A DNA stretch of 64,000 nt from contig OY856411.1 of assembly GCA_963693085.1 (NCBI GenBank), positions 72,308,501 to 72,372,500 of the forward strand, given 5' to 3'. The position numbers and the translations under genes are program-made. Under the pieces are notes generated by a model, which searched no databases, had not been told where the DNA came from, and saw nothing but the letters and a program-made list of their open reading frames with translations. This stretch comes from Alisma plantago-aquatica. Its lineage: Eukaryota > Streptophyta > Magnoliopsida > Alismatales > Alismataceae. Positions 21,225-33,300 of this stretch are shown one piece after another. Position 1 is the first letter of the stretch. The number at the start of each line of letters is the position of its first letter.

Positions 21225-22058
21225 TTATGGGCAATCTTCCTTGTAGTGACCCTTCTTTCCACATGTGAAGCACCGGATGGAGGAGGACTTGCCTTTGTAG
21301 AGTCGACCTTTGGAGTACATGGCATCTTCTTTAGTTTGAGAGGATGGAGAGACTTGTTCCATGATAGCTTCAATTTGAGCCTTCATTTCAGCCTTCTTCA
21401 TTCTCTTTAGCTCTTTCTTCTCTTGTCTTTCTACTTCCTCCCTCTTTTCAAGTGTGGCTTCATGTGCTTGTAGATTTCCAATGAGCTCTTCAATAGGAAT
21501 ATCCCTAAGCGACCTTTCTTCTTCAATGGAAGTCACCTTGGATTCCCATCTCTTGGGGAGAGTTCTAAGGATCTTTGAGTTGATCTCTCCACTAGACATA
21601 GGATGTCCTAGAACAGCAAGACCATTCAAGATGGTGTTGAGCCTTGAGTACATGTTGGCTATGCTCTCCTCCTTTCCCATCTTGAAGTTCTCAAGCAACC
21701 CTTTGAGCATGTAGACTTTGCTTTCCTTCACTTGATCTGTCCCTTCATAAGTGATGCAAAGCTTTCTCCATACCTCATAGGCCGTCTCACAAGAGGAAAT
21801 CCGGTTGAACTCGGTGGGGGTCATGGAGGCATATAGGATGTGCATGGCTCTAGCATTCAAGGTTGCTTTCACCAAGGTGGCTTCATCCCATTCTTCAATG
21901 TTTGTCTTTGGTAGAATGTATGGACTGTTCACCATTTGCCACATCTCGAGACTTGATCCTTGGATGAAGAATTGAAGTCTTCTTCTCCAATAGAGGAAGT
22001 TGATCCCATCAAAGATTGGAAGGCTGGTCGAGAGTCTCCCTCCTAGGTAGTCACCCAT
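21225..22058 (-). CDS. gag: TRG-1 Gag N-terminal part, unit 3
   Basis: The protein is identical to units 1 and 2. One silent change is visible (A at 21924 where the others have G, in the NSPY segment). Its promoter would be the diverged LTR 4, whose TATA box is intact. Confidence 0.85.
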   Translation of the reverse strand: MGDYLGGRLSTSLPIFDGINFLYWRRRLQFFIQGSSLEMWQMVNSPYILPKTNIEEWDEATLVKATLNARAMHILYASMTPTEFNRISSCETAYEVWRKLCITYEGTDQVKESKVYMLKGLLENFKMGKEESIANMYSRLNTILNGLAVLGHPMSSGEINSKILRTLPKRWESKVTSIEEERSLRDIPIEELIGNLQAHEATLEKREEVERQEKKELKRMKKAEMKAQIEAIMEQVSPSSQTKEDAMYSKGRLYKGKSSSIRCFTCGKKGHYKEDCP

Positions 22059-22095
22059 CTTCTCCTACTTGTTGAAGTATGCTTGGAGAAGACCC

Positions 22096-22107
22096 GCTCT
22101 GATACCA
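22096..22107 (-). other. Primer-binding site, TRG-1 unit 3
   Basis: TGGTATCAGAGC on the minus strand, two bases from LTR 4. Confidence 0.9.
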
Positions 22108-22985
22108 CTTGTTGGATCCTATATGGATGATTAGATGCTCTAGAGGGGGGGGGTGAATAGAGCTGAAAGCACTTAAACAAAATTCATCAAACCTTCAAAA
22201 TATATGACAAGATAAGGTTGCTAAATAGGTAATTTGAGTGCAACTAAATCATGCATAGCAAGGATAAGAGAGATTGAACATGCACCAATTAGACAAGCTA
22301 TTTAGAGTGGTTCCACACTTCAAACTAGAAGTGTGTCAGTCCACTTTCCTAGAGAGGTCAACCTCTAGGACTTCAAACAATTGCATTCTTATATTCATTA
22401 ATAAGACATACAACACATGACCCAACAAAGGACTTACCTATCCAATACAAAGAGTCTTCAACCTTACCAAGGACTTACCCACTTTGCAAGAGTCTTCGGC
22501 CTTCTCCAAGGACTTACCCACTCTTGCACAAGTCTTCGGCCTTGTAGGAATTACCCACTCTTCTTGGATCTTCCGCCTTTGACTTCACCTTCACTCGGAG
22601 AAGCTTTCCACCAAGGACTTACCTACTTGAGCTTGAGTCTTCTGCCTTCTCCAAGGGCTTACCCACTCTAGCTCCAAGTCTTCGGCCTTGATCTTCACCA
22701 AGGGACTCCTTCCCTTGTTCTTCTTCACCTCTCTTGGACAAGAGAGAGAACCTTCATCTTCATGATTGAAATGGAGAGATGGGGAGGTTGTGGAAGTGAG
22801 AGCTTCACAAGATATACAAATGGGACTAGCTCTCTTACAGATTTCCTACTCACTCTAATGGATGTAGCAAGTGATTAAGCTTAGAGAGAGAGAGAGGAGG
22901 CTGTAGGAAGCACTCAACTATAGAATAGGAACCTCACAAAGAGTTTGCAATGAATGCTCAACCTTGGAATGAAGCCCAAGGGGTC

Positions 22986-22995
22986 CTATTTATAG
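22986..22995 (-). promoter_or_regulatory. TATA box, TRG-1 LTR 4
   Basis: CTATAAATAG on the minus strand, unchanged despite the substitutions just upstream of it. Confidence 0.65.
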
Positions 22996-23130
22996 CTGGG
23001 GATGCCTCTTAGCCTTTGGGAACACATGAGAACGAAAACTAGCCATTTTATGGCTTGCAACAGATCTATTTTCACTTGTTGCAACTCCACAACGGCTATA
23101 ATCACTTTTCTGCACTTTTTCGTACAGTCT

Positions 23131-23382
23131 GATCGGCCGAGTTTATATAAAGGTAACTTGGCCGAACCACTAAAAGACAAGGCTGAAAGCTAGACTGTCG
23201 GCCAAGTTCCTTTGGAGAAACTCGGCCGATCGGTCGACTTTCATCTTGGACCGATCAGTGGATCGGCCGAGTTTCCTAGCTAGAAACTCGACCGAACAGG
23301 AATCGGCTGAGTTTGTAACTCGGCCGATTGCAACAAAAATTCCAGAATATATGGATCGGACGAGTTTGGAATTCGGCCGACA
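23131..23382. repeat. CTCGGCCGA palindrome cluster, LTR 4
   Basis: The cluster is present but altered at several sites relative to LTRs 1-3. Some sites are closer to the palindrome (CTCGGCCGATCGG at about 23221) and others are broken (GGACGAG at about 23358). Confidence 0.7.
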
Positions 23383-23743
23383 AAATCCCTGTTATGGGTA
23401 TTTTGGAATTTTTGTTTGACTATACAAATGATGGATTTTTGTGTCCCAATAATTTTTCTAAGCTTAATTACAAGTCATACAATCATTACAAGTGATTACA
23501 AAGCAATTCTAAGGTCATTTACATAGAGATCCCAAATTGCACACTTGTAGCTATTTTGACTTGTCTTTTCTCCAATTTGATATGCGCAAGTTAGGGCATT
23601 TGGAGTGTGTCTAAACCTAATCTGAAATCACTCAATGTAGAAGCATTAGACACCAATATGTGGAATGGTTAGTCATCATCAAAACAAGGGTTTAGTCAAT
23701 TTAGACGTGAGTCAACATTGACCTAATTGATCTTGAGTCAACA

Positions 23744-23748
23744 TTGAT
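23744..23748. other. Right target-site duplication of the TRG-1 array
   Basis: TTGAT, identical to 5667-5671. Confidence 0.9.
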
Positions 23749-24893
23749 AAGATGTCATATACAACTCCTTGCAATGATCATCTCCATGCCTCAAGGTACT
23801 AGATCCCATCTAGATCACCTTGTTAAGTCCGACCCAAAGCAAACATGATGAACATGCACCCTGCTAGGGCAGACCCACACATTCATCCTTCACGCTTCCA
23901 CGAGGTAGACGGTGCACCACGCTAGGGCGTGCGCACACTTGGTCGAACAAGCTTTTCACGTGTGTCGCATTTGGAAGACATCTAAAACTTAATATTTTAA
24001 TGAGGGATTTGGTTTTATGTACATATACATATCCAATCACCACAATACATAGTACGTATCATATACATGCTATATCCCACAGAAAACATGCACAAATGAT
24101 AAAAAGCGATGATTATGGCCATCCTAATGTGATTCCTCGAGCCAAGAGGAATCACGGTCATCTAGGTCAACATCACATGCAACCTGTACAAGATGAACTC
24201 TGTGCCTTGCCATCCGAGTTGATCAACTCATCACATGAATGATCTGTACTCTCCAGCTGGTCGTCTGGGTGCCATCAGCCGATCGGTTGGCTCCTCCAAC
24301 CGATCGGTTCGCCTGGTCGTCGTGCTTCTCGTCATGTCCGCCACCCGATCGTCTCTCTTCTCGAACCGTTCATCAACCGATCGGTTCACTCCTTGAACCG
24401 ACCGTCTGGAAGGTCAACCGATCGGTTCACGCCTTGAACCGATCGTTTCAACTGTCGTCTTGATGTCCGCCGGTCTATGACATAACAGGAAATAAAAATC
24501 TATCCTATTTATTACATTGCTTTAAAAAGGGAAACCCCGAGTTACATTCGGGGGGAGCAAAGGTAGGAAAGAATCTCTAATTATTTCGAGTTACATCAGG
24601 AATAAGAGAGGGAAGATCGGTGCGCAGACCGAGATGCAAGCAACCACACACAACCAATCACAGATAGGGGTTTATAGGCCATAATCACGCTACACACATC
24701 CACCACAAAACTCGTTTAAGGGCGACGCGTATTGAGTGCATTAATAATACATATCATATATGTAATTAGGGATTTGTGGATTTAGGATTGGACATGCATA
24801 AAGCCGATATTATTTGCATCGCATGCAATAAATAAAGGCGACAAACCAAAATCGATCATATCGATATTCCTAAAACATAGAGTAGTTGACGTG
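23749..24893 (-). other. Copia-A 5' leader, LTR-proximal part
   Basis: Untranslated leader of Copia-A between its primer site and the TRG-1 insertion. Two short blocks near 23865 and 23918 share CTAGGGC(A/G) words. No coding domain was recognised. Confidence 0.6.
24265..24455. repeat. ACCGATCGGTT palindromes in the Copia-A leader
   Basis: About eight copies of the same palindrome found in the Copia-A LTR occur here, outside the LTR, downstream of the primer site on the minus strand. Confidence 0.75.
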
Positions 24894-24905
24894 GCTCTGA
24901 TACCA
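24894..24905 (-). other. Primer-binding site of Copia-A
   Basis: The minus strand reads TGGTATCAGAGC one base inside the 5' LTR edge (..CCCTACA), matching initiator tRNA-Met. Confidence 0.88.
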
Positions 24906-25416
24906 CTGTAGGGTTTTAGGGGAGACAGAGAAGGCAGCGGAAACAAAAATTTCTCCCCCAACCCATACCGAGGAAACGCGTCAACGTCTATATAATAGGA
25001 AAGGATGGTTTGTGGAATCATACCTTGTCCCGAGGCTTGCTCGGAGACAATACCTCGCGCAATGCGCGGTCTTCAACTCCGGACTTCGACGGTGTCTGTG
25101 CAGCTCCTATTCGCACCGTGACTGACAACTCGTACTCGAACCGGACTATCGGATGACAGTTGTCCTCCTAAGCGGCAGTGTCCTCCCGCCTCTGTAGTAG
25201 TCCACACGGACCACCTGGAACTCCACTCTCCTTGTCCCACAAGGAAGTGGAAGGAGTCGCACCCTCCTGTTGACGTACTAGTCGCCAACACGCTCTCCTG
25301 CCTCCTGTTGCAACTGCAGTTGTCCTTCCCTTGCTGCACCTCCCTTTTGCGGGAAGCACTTGCTCGGGCTCTCTCATGGTTGCACTGAGCTGTACTTTGA
25401 GAAGCTCCCAATACCC

Positions 25417-25427
25417 CTATATATAGG
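25417..25427 (-). promoter_or_regulatory. TATA box in Copia-A right LTR
   Basis: The minus strand reads CCTATATATAG. This copy is upstream of gag and would be the active promoter of Copia-A, giving about 500 bp of R/U5. Confidence 0.55.
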
Positions 25428-25507
25428 AGAGTCATGGGACAGGGTTCTCCATCCCGGGCAATGCGGGACTAAAGCAGGAGTAGAAGGGTGCGAGAATTTT
25501 CCACAAA

Positions 25508-25921
25508 AAGCAACCGGTTCGCAACTTGAAATGATCGGTTCACAACTGAACCGATCGGTTCGGCCATTGAGCCGATCGGTTGGACCTGAGCCGATCGTTT
25601 GGGGCACTCCAACCGGTCGGTTGTTGCCCTGAACCGATCGGTTCATGGTCCTAATCCGGCTCAAAAAGACTTTCCTTGTTTCTTTCTCAATTGGTATCGA
25701 ATACCAATATTATTCCCAATCGAATTGGGCAATTTGAAACCAAAGGAAAATTCTTGCCGACATGACTTTTCCCAACTGGTCGGTTGCACCAGTTGAGCCG
25801 ATCGGTTCAACCCTTGAACCGGTCGTTTCAACCTGGGCATGAGCCGATCGGCCTGGACACTCCAGCCGACCGGTTCAGCAACCTCAGCCGACCGGTTCAT
25901 CACATGAGCCGATCGGTTGGG
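25508..25921. repeat. ACCGATCGGT palindromes in Copia-A right LTR
   Basis: The same two-block cluster as in the left LTR, with one 21-bp unit fewer near 25895-25915. Confidence 0.8.
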
Positions 25922-27105
25922 AGCATAGGTTGGGAAAAATCAGTCAATTGCGATTTCAATCAATCTGATACTCCAATCAATGCGTCCAACACCTTGAACC
26001 ATACGATATTGAGCCATCGACTGATTGAGTGTTTAATTGAACTACTAAACTCCTTTAGTAATCAATCTAAACATTGCTTTGTGGACAAAACTCCTCTTCC
26101 AGGTTAAATCCTATGTGTGTGACCCTGCAGGTCCATTTCACGTTGGCAGTGAAAGTCCATAACACTTATGACTTCACAAGCAAAGAGCAGTGTCTAGTCA
26201 CACATCAGTGCTACCCAAGTGAAAGTAGAAAGTTGGAGAACAACTTTCATCCTACAATTCGTGAATGGTGTTACAGCAAATGTATAATTCCTTTGTCACT
26301 GATATCCCGAATGAACTCGAGGCATGGAACAGTCATCCTGTCAACGTTCATTCACTTCCTTGATCTCAGAGTAGACTGGAAGAGATATGTATGACATCAG
26401 TATCATATACTGATTCACACATGCGTGCACGCCTTTCTCAATCCTACTCATCAAGTGGCCATGGATATCAAACTCCCTCAGGAGGGACAAATCCCATATC
26501 TATCACTCACCCCTCAAAAGCCCCATGTGTCAAAGCCACCCAATCATCACCTTTATAACAACCCATGTTTCAGGACTGCGTTTGATGATGTCAAAGTGTG
26601 CCCAACGACATGTGTTGAGTGCAGTGATTTCAGGTCTAAGAATCACACTCACCACCATCACTGTGAGTACTGACTGTGACTACCATCTCATGGTTCCATG
26701 TGTCAAACTCACAGTGGGTCTGTCCGGTACCTTGTTCTCTAACAAGTACCTATGTGTTTGGTTTGATATCTCTATATCATGACTAATGAGATTCTGTCAT
26801 CAACCAACACCACAATCTAGTCTTGTGTGTCATTGCTGTCTATCTACCTTCCACAATGACATCCGACTAGGGACACAACAAGAATGTACAAACTCTTAGC
26901 ATCCGTATGATCTCATCGTTCAGGTCCTCAACCTGAAAGCATACGTCATTGAGTATTGTCATTCTCTAGACATTCAATCTGTTCTATCACTATCTCATAT
27001 GACTGAACCAGAAAGAATTGGAAGCTCGCCTTTGATGTTTATCAAATCAATCTCAATGTATCCCACCAATCATCCCATGATTGGCTCTCAGGGCATACAT
27101 ACCAA

Positions 27106-28829
27106 ATGTTTCATCATTCTAGGCTTAAGACTTATCCATATCGCCCAACAATACTACCATGGTAAGGAGTGATATCATGCAACATAACGTTCAAGGCAAA
27201 ACCTAGATGAGGGGGGTATCGTTTAGGGCACCAAAAAGGTTTATCATGCAAGGGTACTAAGACCATACCAAGTAGGTCATCTTCAACCTCAAGTCCATTT
27301 CGTGCAACAAGGGTAGATCATTCATGTCACCCAGGACAACCCTATCGCCCAAGCTAGGGTTGAAGCTCCATATCGTCCAAGACACTAAGGTTAGGGTATT
27401 ATGTCGGCCAACCACCATCATCTTGGGTAGATGTGAACATCGGTCACAAGGTCAATGAAAAGTTCACTTATCATATCACCCAAGGATCAACTCTAGAAGA
27501 GGGTATCGGGAAACCACCTCAAGGAGGCACCAAGTAGAGCACATATCGACCAAGGGATCAACTAGGTGTCCACCAACCATATCATCCAAACCTTAACCCT
27601 AGGGTAGGAAAGAGGTATCGGTCACCACATCATATCTCCCCAACATCTATTCCATAGGATCACCTTTCAAGTCTAAAGGAGAGAAAGGGGTATTGCCACA
27701 AACCATCAACCAAAGCATAGCTCATTAAACAAGGTACTGTATCGGGCAAAGCATAGTTGTATCAAGTAAAGCCCCATATCAGGCTAGTGATCTTCAACCT
27801 CTAGCCACCCATTACCATCTTGCACAAGGAAAATAATCTAAAGGAAGTAATAAAATGTAGCATTCCCATTAGATAAGATTCCAAGTTCCATATATATATC
27901 TATCATGTAGAAAAGGTAACAATTTATGTACAAGAACCATTATATACATATATGGAGAGTGTGCATAATAGAGATGGTTAAGAGTTATGTAACCCACCTT
28001 AAGAGGATCTCCAAGAAAGGCATCAAGCTTGTTGGTCCAAGCAGAAAACTCACGTTCTTCTCCAAAAATAGCACCCATCGAAAGCTCCAAACATGCCTTC
28101 GGCACCATCATCATCACCTCAAGAAACAAAGGAAGAAGAAGAAGATGAAACTATGGTTATGTATAGCTCAAGAAGAAGAAAGGAGGGGAGATAACCACGG
28201 CCTTTATTACTCTTATCAAGGGCCTATCCATGGCCGAGAGGGGAAGAGGAAGGTGAAGAAGAAAGCACAAGGAAAAACTAGCAAAGAAGCCTGACTCACC
28301 AAGGTCGGATCTTGAGCAAGGAGTTGCCATGGCCAAGGAGCTTGCCCCTCCATGCTCCATGGGAGTCTTCCTTAGCTCCCAAAGCTCCCATGCTCATCCC
28401 ATACAGGTAGGTGAAGGAAGGTGGTCGAAAAGGATTTCTTGTCTAAGGAGGAAGGGAGTTACATACACCAAGGAAGAGAGAGGTAGTAAGGGAGAGGTGT
28501 CATAACCACATAAACCAAGGTGCTACTTGCTCTAGCTCATAACACACCTTGTTGCCACCCTAGGAGCTCATGTATGGCATGGTGATACACTCTAGGATAT
28601 GTATCGTGTAGCTGGGAAACTGCCATGGCCGAAACACCTCTCTTGGGTGACACACCTTCAATCCTTAGCCGATACACTAAAGGACAAGGTGGCCTATGTG
28701 ACACATATGTGATATAAAGACCATATAGCGATGTCACTCCTCATCTATCAACCAAACAAGCCGCCCCTACCTCCATCCACGTTCTAGATGATGCAAAACA
28801 GAAGGGAGGTGACTCTAGAGCTGATAAAT
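27106..28829. other. Unassigned repeat-like DNA
   Basis: Short words such as TATCG(C/G)CCAA and TATCGG recur irregularly. Small open frames (27926-28294 plus, 27869-28129 minus, 28157-28360 minus) are Lys/Arg-rich or compositionally odd and show no known domain. With the next segment this may be the body of a minus-strand gypsy LTR ending at 29212. No gene is supported. Confidence 0.4.
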
Positions 28830-29212
28830 TGCATATTGACCCTCCACTTTGGGTAATTTGCAATTTACACCAAAACTAGCACAGAAAGCATAAACATCAA
28901 CCAACCAAGCTTAAACTTGAAACATATGTCCTCCACAAGGTGACCCACAACATCATTATATTTATAATGATGCAAGAGAACTAAAGGCATGCTTTACATG
29001 TGCATATTGCAATATAACCCCTTACTTTGGGTAAATTTCACTTTGGTCCAAAACAAGCAAACATTGCTCAAACAACATCCAAAGGGGACCAAACTGGAAA
29101 CATGAGCTTGTCACATGATAACAAAACATCTAGAGAGATTAGATTAAGGTTCTAAGCACCTTTCATAAGAAAATCAAAGAGGGTTAGCCCAAAACCTGGG
29201 TCAGGGTCCTTA
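28830..29212 (-). repeat. LTR-like edge with two diverged ~171-bp repeats
   Basis: Two segments starting at about 28830 and 29001 share TGCATATTG, CACTTTGGGTAA and CCAAAAC(T/A)AGC in the same order. A 10-bp perfect inverted repeat lies at 28951-28972 (CATCATTATA with its complement). The stretch ends in GGGTCCTTACA at 29212; on the minus strand TGTAAGGACCC resembles a gypsy LTR start. No partner LTR was found in the window. Confidence 0.4.
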
Positions 29213-29647
29213 CACCAAATATCTTAGATTGTTCATAAAACCATCACACGACAAACAATACACTCAACCTAAGCTATTACTGTTGTCCCTACTATTGTTG
29301 TCCTTCCTCTACAACACGGTCTCTACCTCCTCGTGCATGTCCACCTAAAAATTGTAGATCACATGGGGTGAGACAATTGTCCCAGCGAGAGATATAACTA
29401 TCTGCCAACAATGTTATTATCGCAGGTAAACAATATAAAACTGAGCAGAGGTTCTTTTATATTAATAAGCAAGGTTAATCACTGTGGATAAGAAGATTAG
29501 AACATTTCTCATATTTTAAAGCATTGTAACTATCTATGATAGGGCAGTAAATCATCTATTCACTTTATAAGGAATATGAAGAACATGTGTATCATTTACC
29601 CATCATATTATACCAATATCTCAAGCTTATGATGTGATAATATCATC
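29213..29647. other. AT-rich intergenic or old LTR DNA
   Basis: No coding domain or clear repeat unit was found. A GGGTGAGACAATTGTCCCAG-type word resembles text in the gypsy LTRs further right. Confidence 0.3.
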
Positions 29648-30220
29648 ATGTTCTAGATTTATGCCAATCTTATAAGAGTACATGTATTGGATTGTACCAA
29701 TCCTGTGATATTACGACCATGTATTGGATTGTACCAATCATGTAATATTATAGCCAGGTATTGGATTGTACCAATCCTGTGATATTATAGCCAGGTATTG
29801 GATTGTACCAATCCTGTGATATTATAGCCTGTGATATTACAACTAGGTATTGGATTGTACCAATCCTGTGATATTATAGCCAAGCATTGGATTGTACCGA
29901 TGTGATATTATAGCTAGGTATTGGATTGTGCCAATCCTATGAGATCATAGCCATGTATTGGGTTATCCCAATCCTATGAGAGTTCAGCCAAGTATTGGTT
30001 ATCCCAATCCTATGAGAGTTCATCCAGATTTTAGATTTTCCCAATCCTGTGAGAGTTCAACCAGGTATAGGATTGTACAAATCTTGTGAGATTACAGCCA
30101 GGTATTGGACTATGCCAATCTTGTGACATTATAGCCAGGTATTGGACAACTCCAATCCTGTGAGATCACTTTGAGAGTACAACCAGGTATTGGATTATAC
30201 CGATCCTATGAGATCATTCC
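29648..30220. repeat. 37-bp minisatellite
   Basis: About fifteen imperfect tandem copies occur of a 37-bp unit beginning CAGGTATTGGATTGTACCAA and ending GTGATATTATAGC. Each unit contains a small inverted repeat, TTGGATTGTACCAA. Copies are cleanest at 29690-29880 and decay toward both sides. Confidence 0.85.
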
Positions 30221-30366
30221 AAGGCCTCAAATTATGGGATGTTGTATGATGCACCTTTATGTTGTTCAACTTGGTCACGATAAGGTTTGATATTAGCATA
30301 CATCCAAACATCGATACTTCTGACAAACTAGGCTTTTCTTCCCTAGTGTCAATAACATATGGTGAT
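30221..30366. other. Spacer between minisatellite and gypsy LTR
   Basis: Nothing recognisable was found. Confidence 0.3.
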
Positions 30367-33300
30367 TATCCTGACCTCTTTTTTGATCATCATAACCAAC
30401 CATTAAAGAGAATAACAAACCCTAAATCTAGTATATGAAGAAAACAACTAATTCTCAACAAATGTGATTAACACAATATATCGAAAACACAACACATTTT
30501 TTCATTTTCAATTCTCATAAAACCTCATTAACAATGTCACACTATCACAAAAACTTATTATCCTTCATTAAAACTAGAATAAAAAACTTAGTACTCATGT
30601 GTAGTTCAATATACTTCAGCTACATACACATGAAAGAACAACCTATGTATATTACCCATCTCGAGAAAAAAGAGTGTACAAGGAAATTCTATTCTGTCTA
30701 GATTATCCTTCTATTTACATCTTCTTTATCACAACCTCTCCTATTGGTACCATTATGCTGAAAAATATTTGAAACAACCTCATGAGACTCATATAGAGCC
30801 CCAGTGAGTAGATGCCTCCCACTCAAGCTGAGTACATGCATCAACATCAGATTAAGTATGATGAACTTAAGAAAATGTAGATACTGAAAAGTCTAGAAAA
30901 TAGTTCGAACATCTAGTCAAATCTGGTTTAATATAATAATCTAATCAATCAGATAAAGTAATCACTTAGACCAGATCCAACTTTAAAACATCTTTTAGAT
31001 CATGTCTATGAGAAAATTAGTAGATGCTACTTAGGTCAGAATAACAATCCTTCAGTATGAGTACCAAATCAATAGATAAACATTTAGAATGAATACTTGA
31101 CAATAACATCATCCATGTGACACTCCACCAACCAGATCGGGAATACATCCTATAGTCATGAAGTTGAAGTACACACCATAGATGTCTACCAAATAAGACT
31201 ATTCCAATGACAAGTAAATCTAAATCCTATTTAGAGTGAATATAAATCTCAGCATCCAGAACATGTCAACATCAATGATCAGATTCTGAACCATACAATT
31301 AAGGATATAGAAATAGATCATATTTATCAAATAATGTTTGGTTTCCACAACAATAAGCATATTCAACAATAGTAGATCTATCAAGTAGCATAAAAAAGGC
31401 ATGAAATGACATACAACTCATATTCTACATGGCTTGTCATCTTTTATTCATTTGCCCAGAAACTACTTGGCTTGTACCTCACCTAGTAGAAATCACAACG
31501 CTTGATTCTTGTGGCAATGACTCACTGTCACTATCTTAGGTTTTAGTCAACCACCCTAAGATATCAATAATAGACCATGGTCCACCGCAGGGTTTCCTAA
31601 AGGGGCTCACATCCTCATCTTCAGTACACAAGATAGGAACCAACAACATAATATATCACATATCATCATTGCATATCATATATCATCATATTTCGTATGT
31701 TTCATAGTTTTCATTTCATATTAGTCTATTCATCATGGACATAGACTTTCACATCAAGGATTTAGGGTCAGATCCACTCCGAATGACTCACTCCTAAATC
31801 CTGGTTGTTCCTTTAAGGTTTTGATTCACACTCCAAAAATCCTACTTAGAATACTCTAATTACTATAAAGATATCTATTTCATTTCCCCAGTGTGGCACT
31901 TGGGGGAAAGTCACAGTATTCAGGGAACCAATTAGATGTGTCATCCTTCTAGTTTTTATTAATCCTGTATACTCATCTTTAAGAAGGTTCAATCATCATT
32001 TATCATATGTGTATGTTTTCATGTAACTAGAATGACATAAAGCATATTAGGCTTATAAACAGAGACAATGAATAAAACAAAAATCATAATAGTGTGTAAT
32101 TTTGCAACACATATGATTCTTTTCATTTTCCACATCTTTTCATAACAATTATTACAAGTGAGATTTTAGTTTGAGGCATGATTTCATTATCTAGCATTTA
32201 CCCTCATCAGGGTTTCTCAAATGTAATCAATGCATGTCAATTCAACCTCAGCACATTTCTTATCAATTCATGCTATACTACAGTTCTCGTTATATATTTA
32301 CAGATATTTTAGAACTACCAACAATATAAGCATATAGACATCATATGTTATTCATCATGCTCATAATAGACTTATCATGCAACAAATACTTATTCCATCC
32401 AATTTCTATACATATGAATAAATCTCAAGTATAAACATGCATAACACACCTAATACTCCTCATTTACTATTTACCATTTTTCAATTAGGGCTACTACTCA
32501 ATACGTAAGTGGTCTCATTAGAAATTCATCAGAGTAGGTCATTCTCAGAATATAAGTATCCAAACATACAAATACAATCAAAGAACACATTCATATAAGC
32601 CAATTCATATTGTGGAACCTCATCTTGTAGTTGAATTAAATAATACTAATATGCATTCCTTAATCCCTCATTTGATATTATTATTCATTATAATCACATA
32701 ACTCATTATTTAAGGGTTAGGGTTAGATTCTTAGACCCATCTACTAATTTTCATCATTTTTCCTTCATTTCATATTCATTAGTTTTAATTTTTTTCATTT
32801 CATGTTCACTACTACTCTTGGAAAAAAATCATTTAAATTTTACTTAATATATAATGTTTCTCTCTCATTGATATCTTTCAAAATATGGTTTTAATGTATT
32901 TCATTCAATTCAGGTCAACACACATGTAATCAAAATATATAGGCTATACTTTTTCATACACATTTTACTAGTTTCATTTTAAACATGTCATCACTATTCA
33001 GTCATTCTTGCCCATCTCCTTTCTTGTAATTAGTTGAGTGTACCATGTCATTGACTTCTAGTGTCATTCTTGTAATCAACAAACAACTTATGTCTCTTAT
33101 TATATGACTCACTTTATCTTAAAAGAATGAATTAGATTACATCTTCTTACATCATAATCTCTAATCATCATTTGCATTCATTACTATGCAACTTGTATAA
33201 AAGGACCCACATTCATGACAGGATTTACTCATTATTTTATAAATCATACTAAAAGAGATGCATTAGGCTTAGATCGCATTAGTAGACTCGTCATCTTCAA

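Larger units (their letters stand above)
5672..23743 (-). mobile_element. TRG-1: tandem array of a gag-only Copia-type retrotransposon
   Basis: The array is four LTRs alternating with three 3847-bp interiors, all in the same minus orientation, with unit periods of 5478, 5481 and 5479 bp. The period differences are explained mainly by a poly-G run of 8, 11, 9 and 9 bases in the four LTRs. Each interior has a primer site next to its right LTR, a gag frame, about 1.9 kb of non-coding DNA and a polypurine tract next to its left LTR. No pol motif is present in any interior, which fits the class known as TR-GAG elements. Only the array edges carry a target duplication. The units therefore arose by tandem amplification at the site, for example by unequal exchange between LTRs, or by integration of a multimer. 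Assembly duplication cannot be excluded from sequence alone. Confidence 0.9.
22110..23743 (-). mobile_element. TRG-1 LTR 4 (outer 5' LTR, diverged)
   Basis: This 1634-bp LTR ends exactly at the right target duplication. I count about 19-20 substitutions against LTRs 1-3 plus an AG-repeat expansion of two bases near 22885. About fifteen of the changes fall within 23040-23415, while the first 230 bp and last 330 bp are almost unchanged. It has C at 23680 like LTR 1 and unlike LTRs 2 and 3. Confidence 0.92.
24907..27105 (-). mobile_element. Copia-A 5' LTR (right copy)
   Basis: This LTR of about 2.2 kb starts TGTAGGG beside the primer site and matches the left LTR up to ATACCAA at 27105. The expected terminal CA is replaced (ATACCAAAT), so the outer edge is mutated or slightly truncated. 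No target duplication can be tested because the other outer edge is outside the window. The TATA box is at 25417-25427 and palindrome blocks are at about 25508-25645 and 25774-25921. Confidence 0.88.

Noticed and set aside
27926..28294. 122-codon Lys-rich plus-strand frame as a gene
   Set aside because: AAG/GAA-rich low-complexity sequence without a domain, overlapped by similar frames on the other strand.
27106..29212. Complete gypsy LTR
   Set aside because: Only one plausible edge (29212) is visible, and no partner LTR, primer site or polypurine tract was found in the window.
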